64,000 bases of DNA, taken from positions 529,035-593,034 of the forward strand of contig JAJQZP010000225.1 in assembly GCA_025403435.1 (NCBI GenBank), in the 5' to 3' direction. This DNA is from Artocarpus heterophyllus. Lineage: Eukaryota > Streptophyta > Magnoliopsida > Rosales > Moraceae. The notes under the pieces were generated by a model. The model had not been told where the DNA came from and did no database searches. It was given only the letters and a program-made list of their open reading frames with translations. The position numbers and the translations under genes are program-made. Positions 1-10,110 of the stretch are shown here, in pieces. Within the stretch, counting starts at the first letter, position 1, and every line of letters begins with the position of its first letter.

Positions 1-4
1 AATC

Positions 5-1806
5 TTGTCTGTCGACAGTTCTTTTGATTCGTGGGTGATGGACTCAGGAGCATCATTCCACACCACAGCACACCGTCATGTCCTGGAGAACTACGTTGCT
101 GGAAATCATGGTAAGGTTTATCTCGCTGATGGAGAACCTTTGGATATAGTTGGCATTGGAGATGTCAGTTTAAAAATGCCTAATGGGTCGGTATGGAAGA
201 TTCATAAGGTGAGACATGTTCCTAAATTAATGCGCAACTTGATTTCGGTGGGGCAACTGGATGATGATGGACATAAAGTAACCTTCAATTGTGGAGGTTG
301 GAAAGTCACGAAAGGAGCGATGGTTATTGCTCGGGGACGCAAGACTGGAACTCTCTACATGAACTCTAGTTGCAGAGATACCCTAGCAGTTGCTGATTCT
401 GCTGCGAATACCGAGCTATGGCATTATAGGCTCGGTCACATGAGTGAGAAGGGTATGAAGGTGCTTCACTGCAAAGGAAAACTGCCGGGTTTGAAAACTG
501 TTGATCACAGTTTGTGTGAAGCCTGCATCTTTGGTAAACAGAAGAGAGTCAGTTTCTCAAAGATGGGTAGAGAGCCTAAGTCCAGGAGATTGGAGCTAGT
601 TCACACAGATGTGTGGGGGCCTGCGCCGGTGACTTCCCTTGGTGGCGCAAACTACTATGTGACGTTCATTGATGACTCAAGCAGGAAGGTATGGGTTTAC
701 TTTCTGAAAAACAAATCTGATGTGTTTGATGCTTTCAAGAGATGGAGAGCCATGGTGGAGAACGAGACAGATTTGAAGGTGAAGTGCTTGCAGTCCGACA
801 ATGGGGGAGAGTACCTAGGTGAAGATTTCAGGCGGTACTGTGCTGAGAATGGGATAAAGATGAGGAAGACCATTCCAGGGAAACCACAACAGAATGGGGT
901 AGCTGAGAGGATGAACAGGACTTTAAACGAGCGTGCTAGGAGCATGAGGTTGCATGCAGGGCTGCCAAAGATGTTTTGGGCTGAGGCAATTAACACAGCC
1001 GCTCATCTGATAAACAGAAGTCCATCCACACCGCTGAAGTTCAAGCTACCGGAAGAAGTCTGGAGCCATAAACAGGTGGATCTCTCTTACTTGAGAGTGT
1101 TTGGTTGTGTTTCTTATGCACACATTGATTCTGCTGCTAGAAGTAAACTGGATGCCAAGTCAAAGAAGTGCTTTCTGGTTGGCTATGGCGGACTTGAGTT
1201 TGGTTATCGTCTCTGGGATGACCAAAGCCAGAAGATTATCAGGAGATGGGATGTGATCTTCAACGAAGGTGTTCTATACAAGGACAGAGACAGCACGGAC
1301 TCCAGGGGTTCAGGTTCTGAAGATAAGAAGCCTGAGGTGATTCCATTGAAGGATCTGCCTGAAGTGGAGGTGCAAAATCCAGAGGTTGAAGACCAGGAAA
1401 ACATAGCTCCAGAAGAAAACCAGAGGACTCCTGCCACACTAGTCAGGAGGTCTAGCAGGACAATCAGACCACCGCAGAGATACTCCCCAACTCTGCATTA
1501 CATCTTGTTGACCGACAAAGGTAAGCCAGAGAGCTTTGATGAAGCCGTGGAGGCTGGAGATTCGGTCAAGTGGGAGTTAGCCATGAGGGACGAGTTGGAT
1601 CGGACATGGCAACTGGCAAAGTTACCACAGGGTAAAAAGTCCTTGCACAACAAAAGGGTATACCGGGTAAAAATAAAAGTGCTGGCAGCAAACGGTATAA
1701 GGCAAGGTGGGTGGTAAAAGGATCGAGAGATATGCTCACCAAGATGGATCCGATTGAGAAACTGAAGTTGTGCGCAACTTCAGTTGGACTTCTCCAAGAG
1801 GCGTGA
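5..1806 (+). pseudogene. Copia pol relic: protease, integrase, RT stub fused to RNase H tail
   Basis: The open frame of 570 codons from base 5 starts inside pol. Protease motif DSGA is at residues 13-16. An HHCC zinc-binding segment (WHYRLGHM ... CEACIFGKQ) lies near residues 138-180. The integrase core has D202 (VHTDVWGP), D265 (LQSDNGGEY) and E301 (NGVAERMNR), a canonical D,D35E triad. The RT domain begins near residue 510, but the frame shifts near base 1670 in an A-rich run. In the shifted frame KARWVVKG is joined directly to DMLTK, the normal end of RNase H, and a stop follows at 1804-1806. About two kilobases of RT and RNase H are therefore missing, assuming the usual family length. The integrase triad is intact but the element cannot make its own RT. 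Confidence 0.85.
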
Positions 1807-1951
1807 GAAGTCGTTGCCGCTGCAGTGGGAGACATGGTGATTGATTAGTCTCCAAGTGGGAGATTGTTGCAGATATGGAGCCAAATGAAGTAGACAACCC
1901 AGCAAAAGGAAGGAAAAGGGAGAAAATCGCGTCCTCGAAGGCAGGGAGCAA

Positions 1952-2183
1952 GCGCCGCGGCTCTGGCAGAAGAGCGCCGCGGCGCTGGGGCGAAGGCGCC
2001 TAGGCGCCAGGTGAAGAGCGCCTAGGCGCCAGGACAAGAGCGCCTAGGCGCTATGTGGCAAGCGCCTAGGCGCCAAGGGCTTTACGCCTAGGCTCAAAGA
2101 GGATGGCGCCTAGGCGCCAGGTGAATTGCGCCTAGGCGCCGCAGGGGAGCGCCGCAGCGCTCGTTTCGAGCGCCGCGGCGCTG
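1952..2183. repeat. 22-bp-phased array of 11 GC-rich palindromes in the LTR U3
   Basis: Eleven palindromic units have core CCTAGG or CCGCGG flanked by GCG/CGC. Core centres are at 1957.5, 1979.5, 2001.5, 2023.5, 2045.5, 2067.5, 2089.5, 2111.5, 2133.5, 2154.5 and 2175.5. Eight successive steps of exactly 22 bp are followed by two of 21 bp. The outer two units on each side are the GCCGCGGC type and the inner seven the GCCTAGGC type. Linkers between units are not conserved. The array lies about 115-340 bp upstream of the TATA box, where LTR enhancers usually sit. Confidence 0.9.
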
Positions 2184-2290
2184 ACGCGCTGTGCTGCGCG
2201 ATGTGTTTTGAATCAAAGTCGAATTCAAAGGTCCCAAAAACGGGAAACCACTAGGGTTTCCCATTAGTTGCTATTTTCTCCTCCTTTGGT

Positions 2291-2298
2291 TATAAATA
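2291..2298 (+). promoter_or_regulatory. TATA box of element A LTR
   Basis: TATAAATA lies downstream of the palindrome array and is the only good TATA match in this LTR. Transcription would start about 30 bp further on; this is inferred from position. Confidence 0.65.
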
Positions 2299-2994
2299 GA
2301 CACAAGGTGGCTAGGGTTGTGTGTGTGAAAACTGTGGGTGAAAAGTGTGAGTGGCATAATTTTGTGAGAGGCAAAATTCTTGAGAGCTCCATCCTTGAGA
2401 GAGAAAAAATTCCCATTGGGTGTTAGATAGAAGAGAGTTTTGGTAAGCACAGTTTGTGAGTGTGTGAGAAACTGCTCTTGTAATCTGTAATCTCCTTCAT
2501 CATAGTGGAATCTGCAAGCGGCAGAAACAGGACGTAGTCTCAAATTTGGACGAACCTGTATAAAAATTTGGTGTCTCTATTTTCTTCTTTTCTCCTATTT
2601 ATTTTCTGCAATTGTTCGTTCTTGCGATCCTTGGAATTAAGAGTCGCCTAATTTCCCAACAATAAGTCCATCTTAGGTTTGATAAAATATAGATTATTTT
2701 GCATCCATCCAGAACAAATAAAAGATTAGTTTCTCAAAGGAGAGGATGATATCCAGGTTTCGATTCCAATCATTATAATTCTCTCCAATTAATAGGTTTT
2801 TGTCAAGTATCGATGATAAAGCATTTTTAGACATTTTTAATCTTCAATTAAGAATCATATACTAAAGATAAGCAAACATATAATAATAATTTAGTAAGAT
2901 AACACAATCATATAAAAATACAAATGTGTTTATGTGTCAAAACCTTGAAAATATCACGACCTTACAACGATAATTCCCAACTCATAATTCAACA

Positions 2995-3300
2995 AGCTCC
3001 TAGCGGAGTCATGGCAAATTTAATCAGGAACACAGATCCCCTCCTGATTAATATATGCCATCCAAGACCCGTATAATCCAGCATATATTAATAATCGTTT
3101 CTTTGGCCATTGATTTTATTAACAGAGCTCCTAGGGGAGGTTAATAATAAAATTAACGTGAGTGTATAACCATCATTTCAATATTTCATCCATGATTTAC
3201 AATCACCACCTAGGGGTGTGTAACCATAAATCATGCTAAACTACCTTATCCTCTTAGAGATCTAATCTGGTACATGATAAAAATCCCTTCCTAGGGGTCG
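2995..3300 (-). other. Leader segment with hairpins carrying CCTAGG loops
   Basis: Several inverted repeats follow one another. ATTTTATTAAC (3113-3123) faces GTTAATAATAAAAT (3140-3153) with CTCCTAGGGGAG between. CATGATTTA (3191-3199) faces TAAATCATG (3227-3235) with CACCTAGGGGTG between. CTCCTAGCGGAG lies near 2998 and TTCCTAGGGGTC near 3290. The same series is seen in copies B2, B5 and C. The role is unknown; it lies between the primer-binding site and gag, where retroelement RNAs often carry packaging or dimerisation structures. Confidence 0.55.
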
Positions 3301-3799
3301 GGACCACCATGTTCTGCCTATGGACCAACGATGGAGGCCTTAGGTCCTCTCTTCGAAAACCTTCTCCCACTCAATATTTTAAAATCAAGGTTTTATTTTA
3401 AGATCATACATGAACAATTTTAATATGAGCGGCACTTCCTATTCTATATGACATGCTATCAATATACATAGCAAATTATATTATAATGTAGACAAGCTAA
3501 GCAATCTAGCAAAGCTACAAGCAAAATAATAATAACCGTAATATCATGGCTCTACCCTAGAGAATAGAAAACTAAGATTACAAGAGAATGATTGAGACAT
3601 ATTATCAATTCTTCATCCTTGAAACTCAAGCTATATCTTTCTTCAAATAATGCCCATCTTCAAGTCTTCAATCTCGTATGAATCGAACACTTCATATTTT
3701 CGGTCATATCCAAATTTAATGTTTCTCAGAATTCTCCCAAAAAAAAACATTAAAACTACATTGAAAACTACACCTTTTCTGGAAAAATTGCCAGCTCTC

Positions 3800-3880
3800 G
3801 GTCAGTAGGCTGTTCTAGGTAATCGGCCTGTTGGTCATGCTCCATCAGCCTGCCGATAAGGAAGATCGACCTGCCGACTC
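3800..3880. repeat. Phased TCGGCAGGCCGA-type sites in B1 leader
   Basis: CCTG cores start at 3827, 3849 and 3870 (22- and 21-bp steps), with a degenerate GTAGGC unit near 3806. The B2 leader has the same sites at 11103, 11125 and 11146. Confidence 0.7.
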
Positions 3881-4233
3881 ATGAAAGTTTTGTCTGTCGC
3901 CAGAGCCACCTGATTTCTACCCCACTAACGGTTTGCTGAACTCACCTCCAACATGCCGATCTGTGACAATCGGCCTGCCGAACTATGGGGTTCGGCACGT
4001 CGACCGAGCAAAAATCTCCCATTCTAGAAAATACAATTTTTAATAAAATTCATCAATTTTATTTTCAACAATTCAAAAACATAAAATTAGAGACTCATGA
4101 CAACATATATAACATACAGGAACCTAGAGTGCCAACTCTCTATAAAATTAAATTCAAGCATAGGAGAAATTAAGATCACAAAATTGATACATATAACATA
4201 ATCACAAACTCGTAAATTTTTGTAAAAACCATG

Positions 4234-4245
4234 GCTTTGATACCA
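4234..4245 (-). other. Primer-binding site of B1
   Basis: The reverse complement is TGGTATCAAAGC, one base off TGGTATCAGAGC, the sequence paired by the 3' end of initiator Met tRNA. It lies 2 bp inside LTR L1. Confidence 0.8.
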
Positions 4246-4636
4246 ATTGTTGGAAAAATAGTACGCAGCAGAATTTTAAAAATTTTACATCAGAGTATTT
4301 TCCAAAACACAAGTTTGACATGCTATATGCATAAATTAACCGTATCTTACTAACCTCTGTGTGCCGAAAAGCTCCCGCAATCTGTGAAGAGAAGTAACGT
4401 TCCAGAAGGGCCTCAGCCAACTGGTCTTCTTTACTATTCTCTATCCACGACTGGAGTGTGTGTGGGCTCACACTTACAGCTCTTCCACTAGGCGACTCTC
4501 CTTCCAACCAATTGAGAGAACCAAAGCTAGTGCTCGGATTTGTGAACAAAAGCTCTCAGGGAGTTTTCAGATTCTCACCGACAGAGTATCACTCTTAATC
4601 TCTCAATTGATTTGAATAACTTATATGACTTACTCC

Positions 4637-4646
4637 CTATTTATAG
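4637..4646 (-). promoter_or_regulatory. TATA box of LTR L1
   Basis: CTATAAATAG on the minus strand, about 120 bp downstream, in the direction of transcription, of the phased near-palindrome array. The same layout recurs in L2, L3, L4 and L5. Confidence 0.6.
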
Positions 4647-4762
4647 AGGTTGGGTCTATGGTCAGTCCTTATCAAATTAGGTCTCAAAAATTCGAATCAG
4701 AATCAAATTCGGATCAATATTTGATAAGATCTGTATAAAAATGCGTAATCTTATCCTTCGCT

Positions 4763-4824
4763 CTTCGGCAGGCTGAACACGTCCATCGACAGGCCAAACA
4801 CGTGGATCGGCAGGCCGAACTACT
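4763..4824. repeat. 21-bp-phased TCGGCAGGCCGA array in L1 U3
   Basis: Three units have CAGG cores starting at 4769, 4790 and 4811, exactly 21 bp apart. A perfect G-box palindrome CACGTG (4799-4804) lies between the second and third. L2 carries the same array at 12045, 12066 and 12087. Confidence 0.85.
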
Positions 4825-6267
4825 GAATAAAAATCTCAACAAATTTTTTATTTTTCAACCGAGATTCTAAAAGATGAAGTCTCAGTTTTAATTTAAATAA
4901 CCCAATAGATAAGTTATATGATCAAAACAACTTTATCTAGATAATCTCTAGCAAAATAAATGAATTCCTAATAATTCTACACGTTATCTTGATCTAATTT
5001 ATCCAAAAATTAAATCAACCGATAAACAGACAAGAATTATCCAATTCCAATAATTCACAAGTTTATCTTAAATCAATTTTATCACAAAATTAATTAAATT
5101 GATAACAGACATGAGTTATTTGATTCTTTCAAATTTTAACCAATCTGATAAATCTGACATAAGTTATCAATTATTGGAAAAGTACGCCGTATTGTTACAG
5201 GGTATTGTGAGCTAGCAAATGGGACCAAATGGACCTATATAGTTCAAGCTCCCGATAATTACGAAACCTAATATCCCAAATATACATTTTATAATTATCA
5301 ACTCCAACACTACTCCACTAAAAGCTTGGAGCTACACTCTCGAACTACATAGAATTATGAAGCCCGTATAGCTAAGTCTCCATGACATATCATAGTGTAT
5401 CGTATCCCCATTTGGTTATCCATAATCGGCTAAAGGACAAGTTCTATCTTACCTTCCCGATTATTTTCTTCTTACCTTCCATTATCTCACCATCGAAAAA
5501 CTTACCATCAAAGACAGTATACAATTCGGTTACACCTATGTGTCCAAATAGTTGAGCACACCAGTTTTCCAATTCCAGGATAATGCATATAAGAGGATAT
5601 CACTACTCCTAAAGAGGAGCTATGGATTCCATATCTATGAATAACATGTCTACGCTATCAAGAGCCATGCCTCCAACGTACCGACATGCATACCACTATT
5701 AAGATGTGGGTGTCATCCTTTGGTACATCAAAAGCCACAAGTCAAGACAACGGGCCCACTATTTATCTCAGGATTAAGATACAATACAAATGATTGTCTA
5801 AAGTGAATCGATTTGCCGGGATAGAATTATTAACCCAAATCAATTCACTTTATGTCTTGATCTAACACATCATCACCTATGACAACATGCCAATGTTTCT
5901 AATCATGGAGTCCACCTCCGATGGTCAAGACAAACCATCTCTCAATTGGGATATAGACAACATAATAATCTTTACATGAATAAAGCGCTCAACTTTATTC
6001 CCTCGATTGCGGATCTTATGATTTAAAGCATCACCTTAAGAATCGTGTCTTCCGCATAATATGTCCATCATATGCCCAATTCTTAAGGTTTAGACCGACA
6101 GTCTCAGACTATTGTTTGCTTAACATACATTCAACAAATATGAACGTAAAGAGGACAAGATTTGGTATATAAATAATAAATAAATTCTTTATTTATAAAA
6201 ATGTCTCCAAAAATTTATTATATTTTTACTCCTTAGGGCATACATGTCTAACAATCTCCCACTTGCA

Positions 6268-9200
6268 CTAAGTGAGCAAATACGACAAATCTCGCATCCT
6301 CATAGCTTCCACAAGCCTCTTGAAGACTCTCCCAGTAAGTGTCTTGGTAATTGGATCAGCCAAATTGTCCTTTGACATGATCTTACATACCGTGACATGC
6401 CCACCCTCAACGAAGACCTTTATTACAAGATACTTCCAAACAATGTGCTTACTCTTCTTGTGAAATCTTGGTTCCTTAGCATTAGCTACCACCGCACTGT
6501 TATCGCAGTACAGTGATACCACCTTATCCATATCAGGAACTACCTAAAGATCCCTCAGGAACTTGCGGAGCCATACTGCTTCCTTCGAAGCGTCACTAGC
6601 TACCATATACTAGGCCTCCATCGTTGAATCCGAAGTGCAATCTTGCTTGGCACTTCTCCAACTAATGGCACAGCCTCCCAGAGTAAACACAAAACTAGAA
6701 GTCGATTTCCTAAAATCCATATAGGATTGAAAATCCGAGTCAGTGTATCCTAGAGGAGTCAAGTCCTCACTTGAATACACAAGCATATACCTTCGTGTCC
6801 TTCTCAGGTACTTGAAAATATGCTTAACCGTAACCTAGTGGTTCGGTCCTAGATCCGCTTGAAATTGACTTACAATCCTGACCACATAACTAATACCCTG
6901 TCATGTGCAAAGCATGGCATACATGAGACTACCCACTGCCGAAGCATAGGGCACCTTTTCCATGTATTCTCTTTCTTCCTTAGACTTTGGAGAGTCTTTC
7001 TTGGAAAGAGTAATTCCAGACCTAGATGGTTGCCCACCTTTCTTGGAATCCTACATTGCAAATCTCCTGAGAATTTTATCTATGTTGCTGGCCTGGGACA
7101 AAGCAATCATTTTGTTCTTCCTATCCCAAAAGATCTAGATACCGAGAACAAAATTAGCCTCACCCAAGTCCATCATGTCAAACTGCTTGGTTAACCATAA
7201 TTTAACCAATAACAATGCCCCAATGTCATTGCAAATCAAGAGAATGTCATCTACATAGAGTAGTAGAAAAACCAACTTCCCATCCTTAATGTGTTTATAA
7301 ACACATGGCTCATCCACATTTTGTGAGAACCAACTAGACTTGATCACTTGATCAAATCTTATGTTCCAAGAACGAGAAGCCTACTTAAGTCCATAAATAG
7401 ACTTTAGCAGCTTACAAACCTTACCCTCTTGACCCATGACCTTGAACCTGTCTGGTTGTTCCATATAAATGGACTCATCAAGATAGCCATTCAGAAAAGC
7501 CGTCTTGACATCCATCTGCCAAATCTCATAGTCGAGAGTGGTAGCTATGGACAAGAGAATCTGGGTGGACTTAAGCATGGCTACAGGCGAAAAGGTTTCC
7601 TCATAATCGATTCCTTCCTTTTGAATATAACCCTTAGCTACTAGTCTAGTCTTAAAGGTTTTGACCTTCCATCTACTCCTTTTTTCCTCTTGTAGATCCA
7701 CTTACACCCTATGGGTTTTACCCCTTCGGAAAGATCCACAAGCTCCTAGACCTGATTAGTTTCCATAGACTTCATCTCTATGTTCATGGCCTCTGTCCAG
7801 AGTTTTGAATCAACATCCTCCATAGCTTTTGTGTAAGTATAAGGATCCCTATCATATTCATCCGGTTTAGCCAAGAAGACCTCCCCATTGAACATATACC
7901 TCTAAGATTGATGCACGATCTTCCCACTACGTTGAAGCCCCTCATGTTGTTGTTCAGGTTTGTTTGGTTTTTCTATACTGATTGGAACAGTTTCATTCGG
8001 AACCTCCAGAGTGATCGGATCACTCCTTAACTTCTCAAGCACCACTTTGCTTTGACGTTTAAAGTCTTCTATGTAACTCTCCTCAAGGAAAGTTGCATTA
8101 GTATCCTTAAACAGGACATGAGCAGGACATCCCCATATACGAATATGGTTTAAGGATGTCTTCTTACCCATCCACAACTCGTGAGGAGTTTTAGGGATCG
8201 ATTTTGAAGGCACATTGTTCAAAAGATAACATGCGGTTTGTAGTGCATATCCCCAAAAGGATAAAGGCAATGATGAATAACTCATCATGGACCTAACCAT
8301 GTCCAATAAAGTCCTATTTCTTCTCTCTGCTATGCCATTCTACTGTGGAGTGCTTGGCGTAGTCAAATAGGATAAAATCCCATTCTTTAATAAGTGTCCC
8401 GAGAACTCATCAGAAAGGTATTCTCCACCTCGATCGGATCAAAGTGCCTTTATGGGTCTACCCAATTGCTTTTCTACCTCGGCTCGCAACTTCCTAAACT
8501 TGTCAAAAGCTTCGCCTTTGTGGTGCATCAGGTACACATACCCATATCTTGAGTAATTGTCAATAAAAGTGACGAAGTACTCATACCCTCCTCATGCCCG
8601 GATGTTCATCGGTCTGCAAACATCACCATGCACAAGTTCTAGAACCCCTTCGGCCCTATTGCCCTTAGACCCGAATGGTCTTTTGGTCATTTTACCCTCC
8701 AAACAAGATTCACATTGAGGTATAGATTCCACCTTTAAGTGACTTAAAGGTCCGTCCATTTCTAACCTTTGAATCCTATTCAGGTTAATATGACCAAGGC
8801 ATAAATGCCAAAGATAAGTCTTATTAGAGTGAGAAGTTTTAAATCTTTTAGAGTAATTATCATTCATCTCAGCATTAAGCAATAAGTCCATCTTAGGTTT
8901 GATAAAATATAGATTATTTTGCATCCATCCAGAACAAGTAAAAGATTTGTTTTTATGAATCACCACTTTATCATTAAAAGAAACCAAATAGGAGTCTTTA
9001 AATAAACAAGCTACAGAAATTAAATTCCTTTTAAATTTAGGAACATAAAAACAATCTTATAAAAATAAATTCCTATAATTATCAAAATAAAGATGGGCAT
9101 CTCCTACTGCTTCCGCTGAGATCAAGGATCCATCGCCCATCCGAAGCGTGAAGTCTTCATGCAGCAGACTTCTCGTTTCTTTGAACCCCTACAGAGAAAC

Positions 9201-10110
9201 ACAAACATGATTAGTTACACTAGAATCTATGACCCAAATGTCGTTGGATTCCTCAACTAAACAAGTTTCTAAATGTAGAAGATCACACCTACCTCCTTTG
9301 GAAAGGAAGTCCTTGCACTGCTTCTTGATATGCCCGACCTTCCCACAGAAGAAGCACTTAAGCTTCTTTGGATTCTTCTTCTTCTTCTTCTTGCTCTTCA
9401 TACTAGCAGGAATAGAAGACTTCCTGTTCTGGCCCGTTGCTTCTTTCCATTCCCAGAACTGAGATTGGAACAAGAAGTAGATACCATGTTGGCCTCTCCA
9501 CTCGCAGGAGACTCCCTGATCAGCAGTTTAAACTCTAGTAACTGTTTCATTAATTCCATCAAGGTCATATCCTGTCTATTGCTTAAAATAAAAGTAGCTC
9601 TAAACAGAATAAATTCCTTTGACAGAGTTTCAAAGACCATAGTCATCTGATTTTCAGCATTGATGTTGGCTCCATTGGTTTGTGCCTCAACGAGGTAACC
9701 CGTGACCAACATCATGTGCTCCTTAGCAGAAGTACCCAATCTCTGCATACAGTTTAAGAGTGTCTGAAGCACCCCTTGCTGCTTTGTTATTGCCTAGCCT
9801 CTAAACATATCCTCAAGATTATCCAAGATCTACTTCGTAGTCTCATAATCCTGATGTTGAGCCTGCAGCACGTTATTCATGCTAGCCATAACATAGTAGC
9901 GGGCCTGATCATTAGTATCTTTCCAGTGATCGTACACTTAGAATTGCTCATTAGTTGAGTCTCCCATAGGCTTGGGAGGACAAGGGGTTGTCAGTACATA
10001 TTTTAGTTTCTCAAAGGAGAGGATGATATCCAGGTTTCGATTCCAATCATTATAATTCTCTCCAATAATAGGTTTTAGTCAAGTGTCGATCATAAAGCAT
10101 TTTTAGACAT
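6268..10110 (-). pseudogene. B2 gag-pol pseudogene
   Basis: The polyprotein would encode capsid, protease, integrase, RT and RNase H of an Angela/Tork-type copia. Recognisable in order are the gag body (about 10110-9470), zinc knuckle CFFCGKVGHIKKQC (about 9370-9320) and protease reading IDSSVTNH where other copies have IDSGATNH, so the active-site glycine is lost. Integrase (about 8990-7902) keeps the catalytic Glu codon (8325-8327, minus strand). RT has YVDDIL near 7255. RNase H ends LYCDNSA ... DLSYLLT at 6268. Stops and frameshifts break it into at least eight frames. It is non-functional by sequence, but the domain order is unambiguous. Confidence 0.85.

Larger units (their letters stand above)
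1..2661 (+). mobile_element. Ty1/copia element A (Tork/Tnt1-like), 3' part
   Basis: The window opens inside the protease of a plus-strand copia element. It continues through integrase and a stub of reverse transcriptase, then a polypurine tract at about 1849-1864 and one 3' LTR. The 5' LTR and gag lie outside the window. The sequence right after the LTR matches the integrase region of minus-strand family B (compare 8880-8940), so A is nested in copy B1. The target duplication is predicted to be ATAAG (2662-2666), but the other flank is not visible. Tork/Tnt1 placement rests on the integrase sequence style and is inference. Confidence 0.85.
1865..2661 (+). repeat. 3' LTR of element A (797 bp)
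   Basis: The boundaries are TGTTG at 1865 and CAACA ending at 2661, perfect 5-bp inverted termini. They are preceded by the purine-rich tract CCAAGTGGGAGAT. A TATA box at 2291-2298 divides a GC-rich U3 from the transcribed part. The right edge abuts sequence that belongs to family B. Confidence 0.85.
2662..4247 (-). mobile_element. Internal region of Angela-like copia copy B1 (deleted, hosts element A)
   Basis: On the minus strand this reads primer-binding site, untranslated leader, gag start (ATG at 2834-2832) and about 115 bases of gag. It then jumps near 2717-2720 into the GAG-pre-integrase region (matching 8880-8945) before element A interrupts it. The leader (about 2720-4247) matches the B2 leader (about 10005-11523) almost base for base, with one mismatch in about 110 bases at 2881-2993. 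About one kilobase of gag and protease is missing compared with B2. Confidence 0.8.
4248..6253 (-). repeat. LTR L1, shared by B1 (5' LTR) and B2 (3' LTR), 2006 bp
   Basis: As read on plus it runs from TGTTGG at 4248 to CTAACA ending at 6253. A primer-binding site abuts the left edge and a polypurine tract (reverse complement CAAGTGGGAGAT, 6254-6265) abuts the right edge. One LTR therefore closes two minus-strand interiors. A minus-strand TATA box (CTATAAATAG) lies at 4646-4637. Confidence 0.9.

Noticed and set aside
1952..2183. Regular repeats with spacers as a CRISPR array
   Set aside because: Units are only 12-14 bp palindromes with about 8-10 bp linkers, inside a plant LTR, with no cas genes.
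3985..4173. 62-codon frame conserved at 11261-11449
   Set aside because: Part of the duplicated untranslated leader; low-complexity content and absent from C and B3.
4202..4549. 115-codon minus-strand frame, identical at 11478-11825, as a conserved gene
   Set aside because: It spans the primer-binding site and the R/U5 part of the LTR; identity is explained by the B1/B2 duplication and no protein family is recognisable.
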